NCBI RefSeq assembly: GCF_014764405.1
Contig: NZ_CP061725.1
Coordinates: 5,952,001-6,016,000 of the forward strand
Direction of reading: 5' to 3'
DNA from: Micromonospora craniellae
GTDB lineage: Bacteria; Actinomycetota; Actinomycetes; Mycobacteriales; Micromonosporaceae
DNA: 64,000 bases
Under the pieces are notes generated by a model. The model was given only the letters and a program-made list of their open reading frames with translations, was not told the DNA's origin and made no database searches. The position numbers and the translations under genes are program-made. Within the stretch, counting starts at the first letter, position 1. Every line of letters starts with the position of its first letter. Shown here piece by piece: positions 43,671 through 53,797 of the stretch.

Positions 43671-44594
43671 GTGCGGGGCGTACTCACGGGCTTTGCCGTC
43701 ATCGCCACCGTCATCGCGATCGGCTACCTGGTGGGGCGCATCGGGCTGCTGGGGCCGGAGGGGCCCGCCGTGCTGTCCCGGGTCTCCTTCTTCGTCGCGA
43801 CGCCCGCGCTGCTCTTCGAGACCGTCTCCCGCACCGACGTGTCCGCCGTCTTCTCGTCCGCCCTCCTCGTCACGCTGATCGGCACCACCGTCGTCGCGGC
43901 CCTCTTCGCGGCCGTCGCGATGCTCTGGTGGCGACGACCGGCGCCCGAGGCGACGATCGGCGCCCTCGCCGCCTCGTACGTCAACGCGGGCAACATCGGC
44001 ATCCCGATCGCGGTCTACGTCCTCGGCGACGCCGCGTTCGTCGCGCCGGTGCTGATGTTCCAGGTGGCCGTGATGGCGCCGCTCGCGTTCGCGGTGCTGG
44101 AGTCGGCGGCGGCGCGGGAGCGCCGGTCGGTGGTCCGGGCGGCGGTCCGGCCGCTGGTGAACCCGATCACCGTCGCCTGCGGCCTGGGGGTGGCCGTGAG
44201 CGTCGCCGGCTGGTCGCCGCCCGAGCCGTTGATGCGACCGGTGGAGCTGGTCGCCGCGATGGCGGTGCCCGCCGCGCTGCTCGCCTACGGACTGTCCCTG
44301 CGCGGGGCCCCGCCGCCCGGCTCCGGTGACACCGCGTGGGACGTCCGGCTCGCGGTGGTGCTCAAGACGCTGGTCCACCCGGCGGTCGCCTACCTGGTGG
44401 CCCGCTACGGGCTCGGCCTGTCCGCACCGCTGGTGCTGGCCTGTACGGTCACCGCGGCCCTGCCCACGGCGCAGAACGTGTTCGTCTACGCCGTCCGCTA
44501 CGGCCGGGGCGTGGTGCTGGCCCGTGACGCGATCCTCCTGTCGACCGTGACCGCCGTCCCGGTGCTGATCGCCGTGGCTCTGCTCGCCGGCTGA
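43671..44594 (+). CDS. AEC (auxin efflux carrier-like) family transporter
   Basis: A 307-residue protein of about ten membrane helices, from a GTG at 43671 behind GGAGGGG. AEC features: GYLVGRIGLLGPEGPAVLSR in the first helices, SYVNAGNIGIPIAVYVLGD near residue 105 (conserved NxGNxG) and the mirrored LPTAQNVFVYAVRYGRG near 265. These carriers move malate-type or other organic anions. Substrate cannot be told. Monocistronic by appearance. Confidence 0.9.
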   Translation: MRGVLTGFAVIATVIAIGYLVGRIGLLGPEGPAVLSRVSFFVATPALLFETVSRTDVSAVFSSALLVTLIGTTVVAALFAAVAMLWWRRPAPEATIGALAASYVNAGNIGIPIAVYVLGDAAFVAPVLMFQVAVMAPLAFAVLESAAARERRSVVRAAVRPLVNPITVACGLGVAVSVAGWSPPEPLMRPVELVAAMAVPAALLAYGLSLRGAPPPGSGDTAWDVRLAVVLKTLVHPAVAYLVARYGLGLSAPLVLACTVTAALPTAQNVFVYAVRYGRGVVLARDAILLSTVTAVPVLIAVALLAG

Positions 44595-44902
44595 CCGCCG
44601 CCGTCCCCGCACCCCGAAAAGCTTTCGAATCCTTTTCGGCTCACGGCGTTGGCGTCACCGAGGCCATTGCGCTTCCTTCACCACCTGATTTCCGGTGGCG
44701 GTTGGAGGTCGGGTCGGGGCGCGATCCCGGCCGCCGAACTTCTTGCCGAAATGGTTTTCGGGGAGCACGCTGTCGGCTGACAGTGATGTCTGTCGATCAT
44801 CTGTCGTGTCGGCGCGCACCGCGTCGGCCCGTCGCCGGTGCCGATCCGCGGGCACCGGCACCACCACCGTCCCGCCCCCGTCCCCGTCGACTGGAGACCT
44901 CG
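44595..44902. other. Intergenic region with inverted repeat
   Basis: About 300 bp without a gene. CCGAAAAG (44614-44621) and CTTTTCGG (44632-44639) form an 8-bp inverted repeat 20 bp after the transporter stop. The embedded CGAAAAGCTTTCG resembles LacI-family sugar operators of actinomycetes, so it could be a terminator or an operator for the sugar-hydrolase gene downstream. GTCGGCTGACAG and similar short repeats at 44770-44810 were noted without meaning assigned. Confidence 0.35.
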
Positions 44903-45585
44903 ATGCGACGACGACCCGTTGTCCGCACCCTGGCCGCCGGCTGCGCCGCCGCGCTGGCCGCGACCCTGGCCCTCACGGCGCCCGCCACGGCCGCCAACCC
45001 CATCATCACCACCATCTACACCGCCGATCCCGCACCGCTCGTGGTCGGCAACACGATGTACGTCTACGCCGGGCGCGACGAGGCGCCGGTGGGCACCAAC
45101 AACTTCGTCATGCGCGAGTGGCACGTGCTCTCCACCACCGACGCGGCGAACTGGACCACCACGGCGCCCGCGCCACCATCGGCACCTTCGGCTGGGCTGG
45201 CTCGGACGCCTGGGCCAGCGAGGTCGAGCACCGCAACGGCCGGTACTACTGGTACACCTCGGTCAACGGCAACGGCCCCGGCTGGATGAACACCGCCTCC
45301 ACCTCGCACGTGTCCGCCTGGGAGAGCCTGGCCGCGATCAACAACGGCGGAGTGCCGACCAGTTCCGCCGACCGCGGCAACCTGGCGTACGGCAACTGGC
45401 CCCAGCATGGCGCCCAGTGGATCGAGTACCGCTGGCCGAACGCGCAGAACATCAACCGCACGGCCACCTACTGGTTCGACGACAACCAGGGCATCGACCT
45501 GCCCGCCTCCTGCCGGGTGCAGTACTGGAACGGCGGCGCCTACGTCGACGCGCCGAACCAGTCGACCTGCTCGGTGGCCGGTGAG
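44903..45585 (+). pseudogene. Secreted GH43-type hydrolase with discoidin tail, core deleted and frameshifted
   Basis: It starts MRRRPVVRTLAAGCAAALAA (signal peptide) and continues as a GH43 blade: ANPIITTIYTADPAPLVVGN, TMYVYAGRDEAP, EWHVLSTTDAANW. Near 45170 the frame shifts and resumes in the +1 frame as TFGWAGSDAWASEVEHRNG, RYYWYTSVNGNGPGW. It then jumps at about 45290 to a C-terminal discoidin-like module (SAWESLAAINNGGVPTSS, WIEYRWPNAQNINR). Most of the catalytic propeller is missing. The reading frame then breaks into the next remnant. Confidence 0.75.
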
Positions 45586-47437
45586 GCTACTCCACCGGCG
45601 ACACGATGCAGGCCATCTACGACGCCGAGAGCAGCGGCACCGACTTCTGGATGGACCGGCTGCTGGCCCGCCCGGGCAACGACCCGGGCGGCACCTGGCT
45701 GATGACCCGGGGCCGGGGACTGTTCATGTACACCCACAACCCCTCGGTGATCGGCTTCGGCGGCAACACCGCCTACTGGGACAACATCAGCAGCCAGGGC
45801 GCCTACACCGTCACGGTCGGCTCGGGCACCCTCACCGAGCAGGTGGCGCAGCGCTGGCAGGCGCCCAGCCACTGGCGCAGCGTGTACACCGGAGGCTCGC
45901 TGCGTGTCGACGTCACCAAGTTCATCACCAACCAGATCGTCGCGGTGACCAACCTGACCGTCACCAACACCGGCTCGGCCAGCAGCACCGTGCCACTGCG
46001 GGTCACCTCGCCGTACGCCACCTCGGGCAGCGGCAGCGAGCTGAGCGGCAGCCGGCAGGTGAAGAACAACCCCACCACCATCCGGCCGCGCCTCTCCGCC
46101 GACGGCTTCACCGTCAGCAGCGGCGGCCTGAACCGGTCGGTGACCCTTGGCGCGGGGCAGAGCGTCACCACCAAGGTGCAGCTGGGCGTGGTCACCGACG
46201 AGATCCCTGAGTCGCTGACCGAGTACACCGGTTACCGCAACGCCACCCCGGCCAGCGCCTTCGCCACCCACGTACGCGAGTACCACCGCTGGTGGGCGGA
46301 GAACGTGCCCTACATCGACGTGCCCGACGCGGCCATCAAGAAGAACATCTACTACCGCTGGTGGCTGATGCGCTTCAACCACCTGGACGTCGACATCCCG
46401 GGCCAGGACTTCCAGTTCCCCATCTCGATCGAGGGGGTGACCGGCTACACCAACGCCATCGTGCTGACCCAGCCGATGCACGTCGACGACCTCAAGTGCC
46501 TCCGCAACCCGATCTACTCGTACGGGCCGTGGCTGTCGGTCGGGCAGCCGGCGTCGACCTGACCTCGACCACGCCGAACCTGGCCCAGGGCGCGACGACG
46601 ACGGCGTCGTACACCGCCTCGGGCACCTCCACCGGCGCGGCGGTCGACGGGTTCCCCACCAACGCGCCGATCTGGGGGAGTACCGGGTCGTCGAACGCCA
46701 CCGACTGGTACGAGGTGAACCTCGGTCAGACCCGGACCGTCGACGACGCCTGGCTGTACTTCCGGGACGACCGGGCCGGCAACCGTTACCGGGCACCGGC
46801 GTCCTATCAGGTCCAGTACTGGAACGGCAGCACCTGGGTCAACGCCGCGAACCAGGTGAAGACCCCGGCGGCGGCACGGGCCAACCACAACCGGGTCCGG
46901 TTCACCCCGATCAGCACCCAGCGGATCCGGGTCCAGCTCACCCACGCCTCCGGCTTCCGCACCGGTCTGACCGAGCTGAAGCTGTACGCCCGGGGCGGCG
47001 GTCCACCGCCGTCGGGCAACCTGGCCGGGGCGGCCACACCGTCGGCGTCGTACACCTCAGCCTGGGAGTCGGTGGCCGCGCTCAACGACGGCATCGATCC
47101 GCCGTCGTCGAACGACACGGTCAACCCGCGCTGGGGGACCTGGCCGAACCAGGGGCAGCAGTGGGCGGAGCTGACCTGGCCCACCGTGCAGACCCTCGGT
47201 GCGGCGGAGGTCTACTTCTTCGACGACAACGGGGGAGTGCGGCTGCCGGCGTCGTGGCGGTTGCAGTACTGGACCGGCACCGCGTACGCCGACGTGCCGG
47301 GAGTCGGCGGGTATCCGATCGCGCTCCACCAGTACAACCGGGTCACGTTCCCGTCGGTGAGCACGACCCGGTTGCGGGTGGTGCTGGAGAGCGGCGCCGG
47401 CTCGGTCGGACTGTTGGAGATAAAGGCGACCGGATGA
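45586..47437 (+). pseudogene. Secreted MGH1/GH63-like glycosidase with two discoidin modules, core deleted
   Basis: The start is missing. It begins YSTGDTMQAIYDAESSGTDF and runs through NTAYWDNISSQGAYTVTVGSG, LTEQVAQRWQAP and YHRWWAENVPYIDVPDAAIK to PISIEGVTGYTNAIVLTQPM, a style seen in MGH1-type (alpha/alpha)6 glycosidases. At about 46550 the frame changes and the sequence jumps to two discoidin-like modules (NLAQGATTTASYTASG, and NLAGAATPSASYTSAWES) ending SVGLLEIKATG. The catalytic part is lost. Both modules of the C-terminus are intact in one frame. Confidence 0.7.
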
Positions 47438-47496
47438 ACGGTCGGTGACCGGCGCGGCGGGCGGGTGGTGCACCTGACCGCCGCGTCCGGGGCCGG

Positions 47497-49257
47497 TCAG
47501 GGGTGCTCCGCGCGCTCCGGTGCCCGACCGACCCGGATCGCCAGCCGGTCGAGATAGCGCATCTGGAGCGCGACCAGCGCGACCAGGAACAGCAGCAGCA
47601 ACGGCAGCGGGAGCACCGCGCCGAGGGCCAGTTCGTCGGCGCTGATCCGGCCGGTGGTGCCCTGCGCCATCGCCTCGACCGGCGCCGTCCGGGTGCCCGG
47701 GGTCTGTCCCACGATCCACGGCCACAGCAGTTGGCCGGAGCTGACCAGCCAGGTCACCAGCCCGGCCAGCAGCACCATCGGTGCGGCCGGGGCGAGCATG
47801 GTGCCGCCGAACCCGCCGCCGGCCCGCCAGCCGGGCTCCAACCCACGGAACAGCAGCGTGAAGAGGAACAGCGCCGGGATGCTGACCCAGCCGGGCGGCA
47901 TCACCCCCAGGAAGGTGTTGACCTGGTCGAGGTCGCGGGTCCGCAGGTAGGACTCGATGGCGAGCGGCCCGGTGCCGACGAACAGCCACGGCGCGAACGG
48001 CAGCAGGAGCAGCTCGCTGAACCGGCCCAGCGGGCGCAGCCCGCCGATGGCGAAGCCGCCGGCCACGGCGACACCGATCGTGACGATCGTCGTCACCAGG
48101 GTCGGCAGCCAGGTCCAGATGAGCAACTCGGGCAGACCGGTGGTCGACGCCGGGCCGAGGTCGCTGGTGAACCGGAAGCTGCGACTCAGCCACGGCCACG
48201 CTACCCACAGCATCAGGCCGACGGCGACCAGACCCGCCACGGCCAGCCCGATCCGGGCCGGGCCGCTGCCCTCGCTCGTCGGGCCACTGTCCCCGCTGGT
48301 CGCGGCGTCCGGCGGGGTGGACGCCGGCCAGGCCAGGGCGGCGGTGCTGTGCGGCGGGGTGCTGGCGTCGGACGCGGGCCAGGCCGGTGCGGCGGTCGCT
48401 GCCGGCGCGGACGTGATGGGGTAGCGGGCCGGGGTGTCGGCGAGCTCGATCCGGGCGCGGGTGACCAGCAGCAGCGTCGTCGCGGCCAGGCCCAGCACGG
48501 CCAGGACGGCGAGCAGCAGCACCGCGTCGGCGGAACCACGGCCGACGTCCATCCGGGCCAGGGACTGCACGACGATGGTCGTCAGCGGGAACGGGGCGCG
48601 GTTGCTGGCGGCCAGCAGCGGTGCGACGAAGCTCTGCAACGTGGCCGCGACGATGCCGAGCACCAGCAGGCCGGCCACGGTCGCCGCCGCGGGCAGCGCG
48701 TCGGCCGGGCGGCGACGGCCGCGCAGCGTGGCGAGGAAAGCGGTGGTGGCGACGGCGACGACCAGCCCGGCGCTGCCGACCGCGGTCAGCTCCACGAGCG
48801 TCGCGTACGGGCGGTCCAGGGCCTGTCCGGGTTCGATGCGGTCGAGGCGCCAGGCGAGGATCAGCGCCACCGGGGCGTACCCGGCGACCGGCACGGCCAG
48901 CAGGGCGCGGGCCGCCAGCCGGGACCGCCGCCCGGCCTGGTCGGCGAGCAGGGCCAGCAGCGGGGCGACCACCAGGGCCAGCACGAGCGGCACGAGCGCC
49001 ACCAGCAGCGTCATCCGGTACTCGCCGACGACGCCCTGCTCGAAGCGCTGTCGGTAGTGCTCGGCACCGACGTCGGTCGGCGGGCCGAGCAGGTTGTCCC
49101 GGGTCGTCGACCGCGAGATCGCCAGCCCGGTGGGCAGCAGATAGGACCAGAGCAGGGCGAGGAAGGCGGGAAGCAGCAGCACGAGCCCGATGCCGACGCG
49201 GGCGCCGGTGCCCAGTCGGGTGGATGGTGTCGTCACGGAGAGTACCGGGCTGGTCAT
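47497..49257 (-). CDS. Orphan ABC-type permease, two halves fused
   Basis: A 586-residue membrane protein from the ATG at 49257 with GAGGAG upstream. About twelve helices in two halves joined by a Ser/Thr/Pro/Ala-rich cytoplasmic stretch (residues about 300-350, repeats of PAWPAS). The first half starts like MalF-type permeases (LVLLLPAFLALLWSYLLPTG), and the second carries MPPGWVSIPALFLFTLLFRG. The usual EAA loop is hard to find. No ATPase or solute-binding gene is adjacent. Function as a sugar-type importer is doubtful; the family is uncertain. Confidence 0.65.
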   Translation of the reverse strand: MTSPVLSVTTPSTRLGTGARVGIGLVLLLPAFLALLWSYLLPTGLAISRSTTRDNLLGPPTDVGAEHYRQRFEQGVVGEYRMTLLVALVPLVLALVVAPLLALLADQAGRRSRLAARALLAVPVAGYAPVALILAWRLDRIEPGQALDRPYATLVELTAVGSAGLVVAVATTAFLATLRGRRRPADALPAAATVAGLLVLGIVAATLQSFVAPLLAASNRAPFPLTTIVVQSLARMDVGRGSADAVLLLAVLAVLGLAATTLLLVTRARIELADTPARYPITSAPAATAAPAWPASDASTPPHSTAALAWPASTPPDAATSGDSGPTSEGSGPARIGLAVAGLVAVGLMLWVAWPWLSRSFRFTSDLGPASTTGLPELLIWTWLPTLVTTIVTIGVAVAGGFAIGGLRPLGRFSELLLLPFAPWLFVGTGPLAIESYLRTRDLDQVNTFLGVMPPGWVSIPALFLFTLLFRGLEPGWRAGGGFGGTMLAPAAPMVLLAGLVTWLVSSGQLLWPWIVGQTPGTRTAPVEAMAQGTTGRISADELALGAVLPLPLLLLFLVALVALQMRYLDRLAIRVGRAPERAEHP

Positions 49258-49350
49258 GGTGCTCCTCGCCTCGTCGGATCCCTGGCCGGGCCCGACGATA
49301 GGCGAAATGATCAAGCCGGGCCACCGGAGCGTGTGCTTTTCGTGCGCAAT

Positions 49351-49406
49351 GCAAGGAAGGGCCCCCTGCTAACGCCTGGGGTAGAGCAGGGGTCCCCTCC
49401 TTACAT
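49351..49406. repeat. 56-bp palindromic repeat, copy 2
   Basis: Same length and 25-bp core as the copy at 43503. Arms are AAGGAAGGGCCCC and GGGGTCCCCTCCTT, complementary with mismatches. It lies between the start of the permease gene and the end of the D-amino-acid oxidase gene, 25 bp past the latter's stop, so it probably ends that transcript. Confidence 0.75.
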
Positions 49407-49430
49407 GCGCCCGCCTCGTGCTGTCGGCGG

Positions 49431-50378
49431 TCAGCCGAGCGCCGCCACCAACTCGGCGACCTCGGCGGCGCAGCCGTAGGAGAGCGTCACCCCGGCGCCG
49501 CCGTGGCCGTAGCAGTGCACCACCGGGCCGTGCGCGGTCCGTTCGGTCTCCAGCCGGACGCTCGGTCGGGCGGGACGCAGCCCCACCCGGTGCGCGAGGA
49601 CGCGGGCCGCGCCGAGCGCGGGGACGAGCGCCGTGCAGCGGGCCACGATCTCTTCCGCCGTCTCCGGTCGGGCGTGCCGGTCCTCGTCGCCCTCCTCGGC
49701 GGTGCCGCCGAGCAGCACCGTGTCCGTCCGGGGTACGACATAGCGCAGCCGCCCCGGGTCGGTCTGGTCGAGCAGCCACTCGTCGAGGCCGACCTGCGTG
49801 ACCACCACGACCTGTCCGCGTACCGGGGTGAGGGAGCTGTCGCCGGTCAGCTCCCGCGCCGCCAGGCCGGTGCAGTTGACCACGGCGTGCACGCCGTCGG
49901 TGAAGGCGTCGGAAAGGGCGGTCACCCGTCCGGGCCGGATCTCGACGCCCGCGCGCACCGACCGGTCCCGCAGCCAGGGTAGGTGCCGTGCCATGTCCAC
50001 CACCGGCACGGTCAGTTCGTACCCGTCGACGTATCCGGGCGGCAGCCGGTCGCCGCGGACCCGGTCCAGCGTGGGCACCGCGGTCCGCCACCACGGCTCG
50101 GCGGTGGGTCGGCGGAACAGCTCCCGCCCGAGGCGCAGCCGCACGCCGGTCGCCGGGTCGTCGGCCAGCCCGCACAGCACCCGGTAGGTGGTGGCCGACC
50201 AGCCGGTCACCCGGGTCCGGGGATGGGCGCGGTAGGGGTACCAGAGCGCCGCGGCGACCGACGACGTGGTCTGCTCACCCGTCCCGGCGGCGATCACGTC
50301 GACCCGGTGTCCCGCCTGCGCGAGGCGGAGGGCACAGGTCAGGCCCACCACACCGGCACCGACGACCCTGACCCTCAT
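49431..50378 (-). CDS. FAD-dependent D-amino-acid oxidase
   Basis: A 315-residue DAO-family flavoprotein. N-terminal dinucleotide fold VRVVGAGVVGLTCALRLAQ with the second glycine-rich stretch, SSVAAALWYPYR near residue 40 (FAD binding, typical DAAO), NCTGLAARELTGD near 165, and the C-terminal signature YGHGGAGVTLSYGCA near residues 288-303. It oxidises D-amino acids to 2-oxo acids with hydrogen peroxide. No neighbours hint at the substrate. The ribosome site is modest (CCAGGT). Confidence 0.92.
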   Translation of the reverse strand: MRVRVVGAGVVGLTCALRLAQAGHRVDVIAAGTGEQTTSSVAAALWYPYRAHPRTRVTGWSATTYRVLCGLADDPATGVRLRLGRELFRRPTAEPWWRTAVPTLDRVRGDRLPPGYVDGYELTVPVVDMARHLPWLRDRSVRAGVEIRPGRVTALSDAFTDGVHAVVNCTGLAARELTGDSSLTPVRGQVVVVTQVGLDEWLLDQTDPGRLRYVVPRTDTVLLGGTAEEGDEDRHARPETAEEIVARCTALVPALGAARVLAHRVGLRPARPSVRLETERTAHGPVVHCYGHGGAGVTLSYGCAAEVAELVAALG

Positions 50379-50528
50379 ACCTGGAGATCACACCACACCT
50401 CCGGGTCGTGGGGAATTCTCAAGGTTCCCTCAACCGCGCAGGTGAAGATCTATCGCTCTCGTTCGTCGCCGCTAGTTTCACGGCAACCGATGGACGTGCG
50501 TGACACGCCACAAGCAGGAGGAGGGGAG

Positions 50529-52326
50529 ATGCGACGCACACGACTGCGTCTCGCGCTCTTCGCGCTGCCCGCCCTGGTGGGCGGAGTTCTCATGGCGGCG
50601 GCATCACCCGTGCCGGTGGGCGCGGTGCCCGCCGATCCGGGTGGTCCGGCCGACACCCTACGGTCCCATCTCGACGCGCACGACCAGGTCAGCCACGTCC
50701 GCGTCCAGTTGTCCGGCGCCGACATGGTGGACAAGGTGGTCGCCGCCGGGTTCGACCTCGAGCATGGTCTCACCCGCGTGCCGGACGGCATCGAGGGCGA
50801 GGTGGCGGTGACCGCCGAGCAGCGCGTGGCGCTGGAGGCGATGGGCGTGAAGATCCTCGCCGACGACGAGGGCTTCGAGTGGAGCGACGAGGCCGACGGG
50901 GGCCTGCCGGCCTCCGCCGCCCGCACGTTGGCGGCGGCCGGACACGACAACACGGTCCGGATCGCCCGCGCCGACTGGTTCACCACCAAGGGTCAGGGTT
51001 TCCTGTACGTCGAGGCGCGCACCACGGAAGGCAGCCAGACCGCGCCGATCGTCGGGATGCACGTGGAGAACGACTCGGGCAAGGGCACCGAGTTCGCCTT
51101 CGCCCGGACGATGAGCCGGTTCGTCGACTCCGGGCAGTACATGTTCCACCGGAACCTGTTCAAACTCGACACCGTCCGGACCGGATCCAGGTGACCAGTT
51201 CGATCGGTGGCGTGGTCACCGGCGCGGTCTCCGACTGGCTGGAGGACGGCACCCCGCCGCTGACCGCGAACCCCGGCTACCGGTCGGACTTCGTCGACGG
51301 CTACAAGCACCCGCAGCAACTCTTCGCCCGGGCCGAGGAGATCGCCCGCCAGTTCCCGCAGATCGCCGAGATCGTCTACCTGCCACACCGCACGAACGGC
51401 TACCAGCGCAAGGCGCAGGCCACCATCGGCGGGACCGGGCAGTCCGCGGTCGTGGTCAACTCGGCGGCGTGGGGGCACGAGGGCGGTAACGACGTCACCG
51501 TCGAGTTCGTGCACCGGGGCGGGGGAGAACCTGCCGCTCGCGGTCGAGGTGACCGGCACGGCGGTGCGCGTGGTGCTGGCCACGAACGGCAGCGGCGCGC
51601 AGGCCAGCACCGCCGCCGAGGTGGCGCAGGCGTTGCGAACCCGGTCGCAGGGGCTGATCGACCGGGCGCATCCGTACCGCAGCAACGCCGGCACCGGCGT
51701 CGTGGCGCCGACCACCGGCCCGGTGGCGCTGACCGACTTCCTGGACCAGAAGCGGGTCGGCGCACCGGAGGGTGAGGTGCCCCGTGGTCCGGCCACCATC
51801 CCGGTGCTGCGGATCGGCAAGCACCGCGACGGCCGTAACCCGGGCGTCCTGATCCAGGCGCAGGACCACACCCCGCCCGCCGCTGGGCGACGAGGCGTTC
51901 TACTGGCAGTCGGCGGCGCGGATCCTGTCGCAGGTGAAGGCGCACCGGCAGACCGTGGTGACGCCGCAGAACGTCGGCGGTTCCTCGGACGTCTCGGATC
52001 GCCGCAGAGTGGGGCAAGGACAAGAAGAAGCCGACGTCCACGCTCGTGCCTGGCGGCGGCCGGTACGCGGGCCCGGTGGACGTCCGGTTCGAGACCAGCG
52101 AACCGGCCACCATCTACTACACGACCGACGGCAGCCGCCCCACCCTGGTTCTCGCCGCGCTACCAGGCGACCGAGTTCCGGGAGCCGGGTCAGGTGTTCC
52201 GCGTGACCGAGACGACCACGTTCCACTGGTTCTCGGTCGACACGGCGGGCAACGTCGAGAAGGGCTACGACCCGTCGAAGAACGCGCAACAACTACCGCA
52301 AGGCGACGGTCACCATCACCCGGTAG
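50529..52326 (+). pseudogene. Secreted M14 zinc carboxypeptidase, frameshifted and missing its catalytic core
   Basis: Starts MRRTRLRLALFALPALVGG (signal peptide) behind GAGGAGGGG. The first frame runs to KLDT at about 51170, where one base seems lost. It continues IQVTSSIGGVVTGAVSDW and PQIAEIVYLPHRTNGYQRKA in the next frame. A further shift near 51520 leads to VEVTGTAVRVVLATNGSG and GVLIQAQDH. The zinc-ligand region that should follow QAQDH (AREWVTP in relatives) is missing. Short stretches LGDEAFYWQSAARI and AAEWGKDKKKPTST, then YAGPVDVRFETSEPATIYYT, are all that is left before the TAG at 52326. At least two large deletions and several one-base changes. Confidence 0.85.
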
Positions 52327-52489
52327 CCGGCCTTCGGTGACGACACCTCGTCGGTGCGGGTCGCTCCGCGCCGACGGGGCGTTGTCGTGCGCGCGTCGAC
52401 GTGGACCGTCGCCGACGCGCGTCGGGAACACCGCACCGGGTACGTCCCCGGGCGACCCGGACCGCGCCTGCGGGCGGCAGACGGCCCGG

Positions 52490-52864
52490 GCCGCCAAACC
52501 CAGCGACTACTTCCCGCCGCTGGGCGCCTCGGTGATCCTCGGCAGTCTCGCCGCCACGGTACTCACCTGGCGCGACCGGCGGCTGCGCTGGTGGGTCGCG
52601 GCCGCGACGGCGGTCTTCGTGGCCTGCGAGTTCCTTTTCTTGGCGGTCTTCTTCTGGCCGCGTAACGAGATCATGTTCGTGGACCCGGTGGGCACCCACT
52701 CCCCGGAGTACCTGCGTCAGGTCGCCGCCGAGTTCGTCGCCGGGCACTGGGTACGCCTCGCTGGCGGCGCGGTCACGGCGGCGCTGGCCTTCACCGCGCT
52801 GCTGCGCTTCGTCCGCGACACGGCCCGCGCGACCGGTGACCAAGCGGTGCGGGCCGTGTCCTGA
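52490..52864 (+). pseudogene. DUF1772-like membrane protein, C-terminal fragment
   Basis: The frame ending at the TGA at 52864 encodes SDYFPPLGASVILGSLAATV, then LRWWVAAATAVFVACEFLFL, EYLRQVAAEFVAGHWVRLAG and AALAFTALLRFVRDTA. That gives three membrane helices typical of the C-terminal part of DUF1772-type proteins. The N-terminal helix and any start codon in context are missing; upstream is Arg-rich non-coding-looking sequence after the peptidase remnant. Likely truncated by the same kind of deletion. Confidence 0.55.
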
Positions 52865-52939
52865 GAGCCTGCGGGAGAGGATCGGCAGGCCAGCACGGTG
52901 GTGGGCTCGACGGCGCGTGCTATCAAGTAGGCGTGAATC

Positions 52940-53767
52940 ATGATCGTGTTCCCGCCGCGTTTCCGGTTACGGCGAATGGCTGAGCGCAGACTGAGGACCG
53001 GCCTCGCGTTCGTGCTCGGCATGACCATGTTGTCGGGGTGCGCCGTCGACAAGGGCAGCGCCCTGGCCGCCGACTTCGAGGCCGACTGGGCCGGCACGCC
53101 GGACGTGGCGAGTGTCCAGGCCAACGCCGAGAACACGTTGCCCTTCTTCGGCTCGACGACCGGCACGTTGACCGTCCAGGAGGGCACCTCCGCCGACCGG
53201 GTCAGCGAGCTGGCGGGCGAACTGCGGCAGTACGTCGCCGGCCGCGACGACGTCTCGGGCAAGATCAACGCCGCCGACATCACCTTCGCCGTGGTCCCGG
53301 ACGGCGCCCGTAACGACGAGGTGGTGTCGTTGTGGCGGTCGATGAGCACCGACTCCCAGGTGACGTCGGCCCACATCTCGCGCCCGTCCCGAGGCGACAT
53401 CGACCGGTGGCGGATCGTCGGCGCCGCCCCTGACGTGGTCGGCGCGATGGAACTCTTCGACGACCTGACCACCGGCGGCGGCCGACACGGCACGCTGACC
53501 GGCGTCACGACGGTGCTGATCTCCACCGACCGCACCGTCGAGCCGGCCGTCTCCGTGGAGACCGGTGCGGACGGTGCGGTCCCGGTGGAGGCGATCGCCG
53601 CGTTCCGGGCGGTCGTCGGCAGGTATCCGATGGTCCGGGCAACCCTGCGGGTCGACCGGGTCAGCATCGTCCTGACGCGGCCCGAGGACCGGGTTGCCGC
53701 CGAGGAGGTGGCCCGGGCCCTGGCACCGAACATCGGCACCGTCGAGGTGACCAGCCAGAACCGCTGA
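52940..53767 (+). CDS. Putative lipoprotein of unknown function
   Basis: A 275-residue protein; ATG at 52940 (another at 52979 is possible). A lipobox LGMTMLSGC sets the lipidation Cys near residue 34, so it would be anchored on the outer face of the membrane. The mature part is alpha/beta with repeated Asp/Val patterns (TLTVQEGTSADRVSELAGEL, AADITFAVVPDGARNDEVV, RATLRVDRVSIVLTRPEDRV). I see two or three similar ferredoxin-like halves and no catalytic motif. It lies just before the tRNA fragment, so it is probably the last chromosomal gene before the island. Confidence 0.75.
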   Translation: MIVFPPRFRLRRMAERRLRTGLAFVLGMTMLSGCAVDKGSALAADFEADWAGTPDVASVQANAENTLPFFGSTTGTLTVQEGTSADRVSELAGELRQYVAGRDDVSGKINAADITFAVVPDGARNDEVVSLWRSMSTDSQVTSAHISRPSRGDIDRWRIVGAAPDVVGAMELFDDLTTGGGRHGTLTGVTTVLISTDRTVEPAVSVETGADGAVPVEAIAAFRAVVGRYPMVRATLRVDRVSIVLTRPEDRVAAEEVARALAPNIGTVEVTSQNR

Positions 53768-53797
53768 ACCACGGCGGCCGGGCCCGAGGCGATGACG

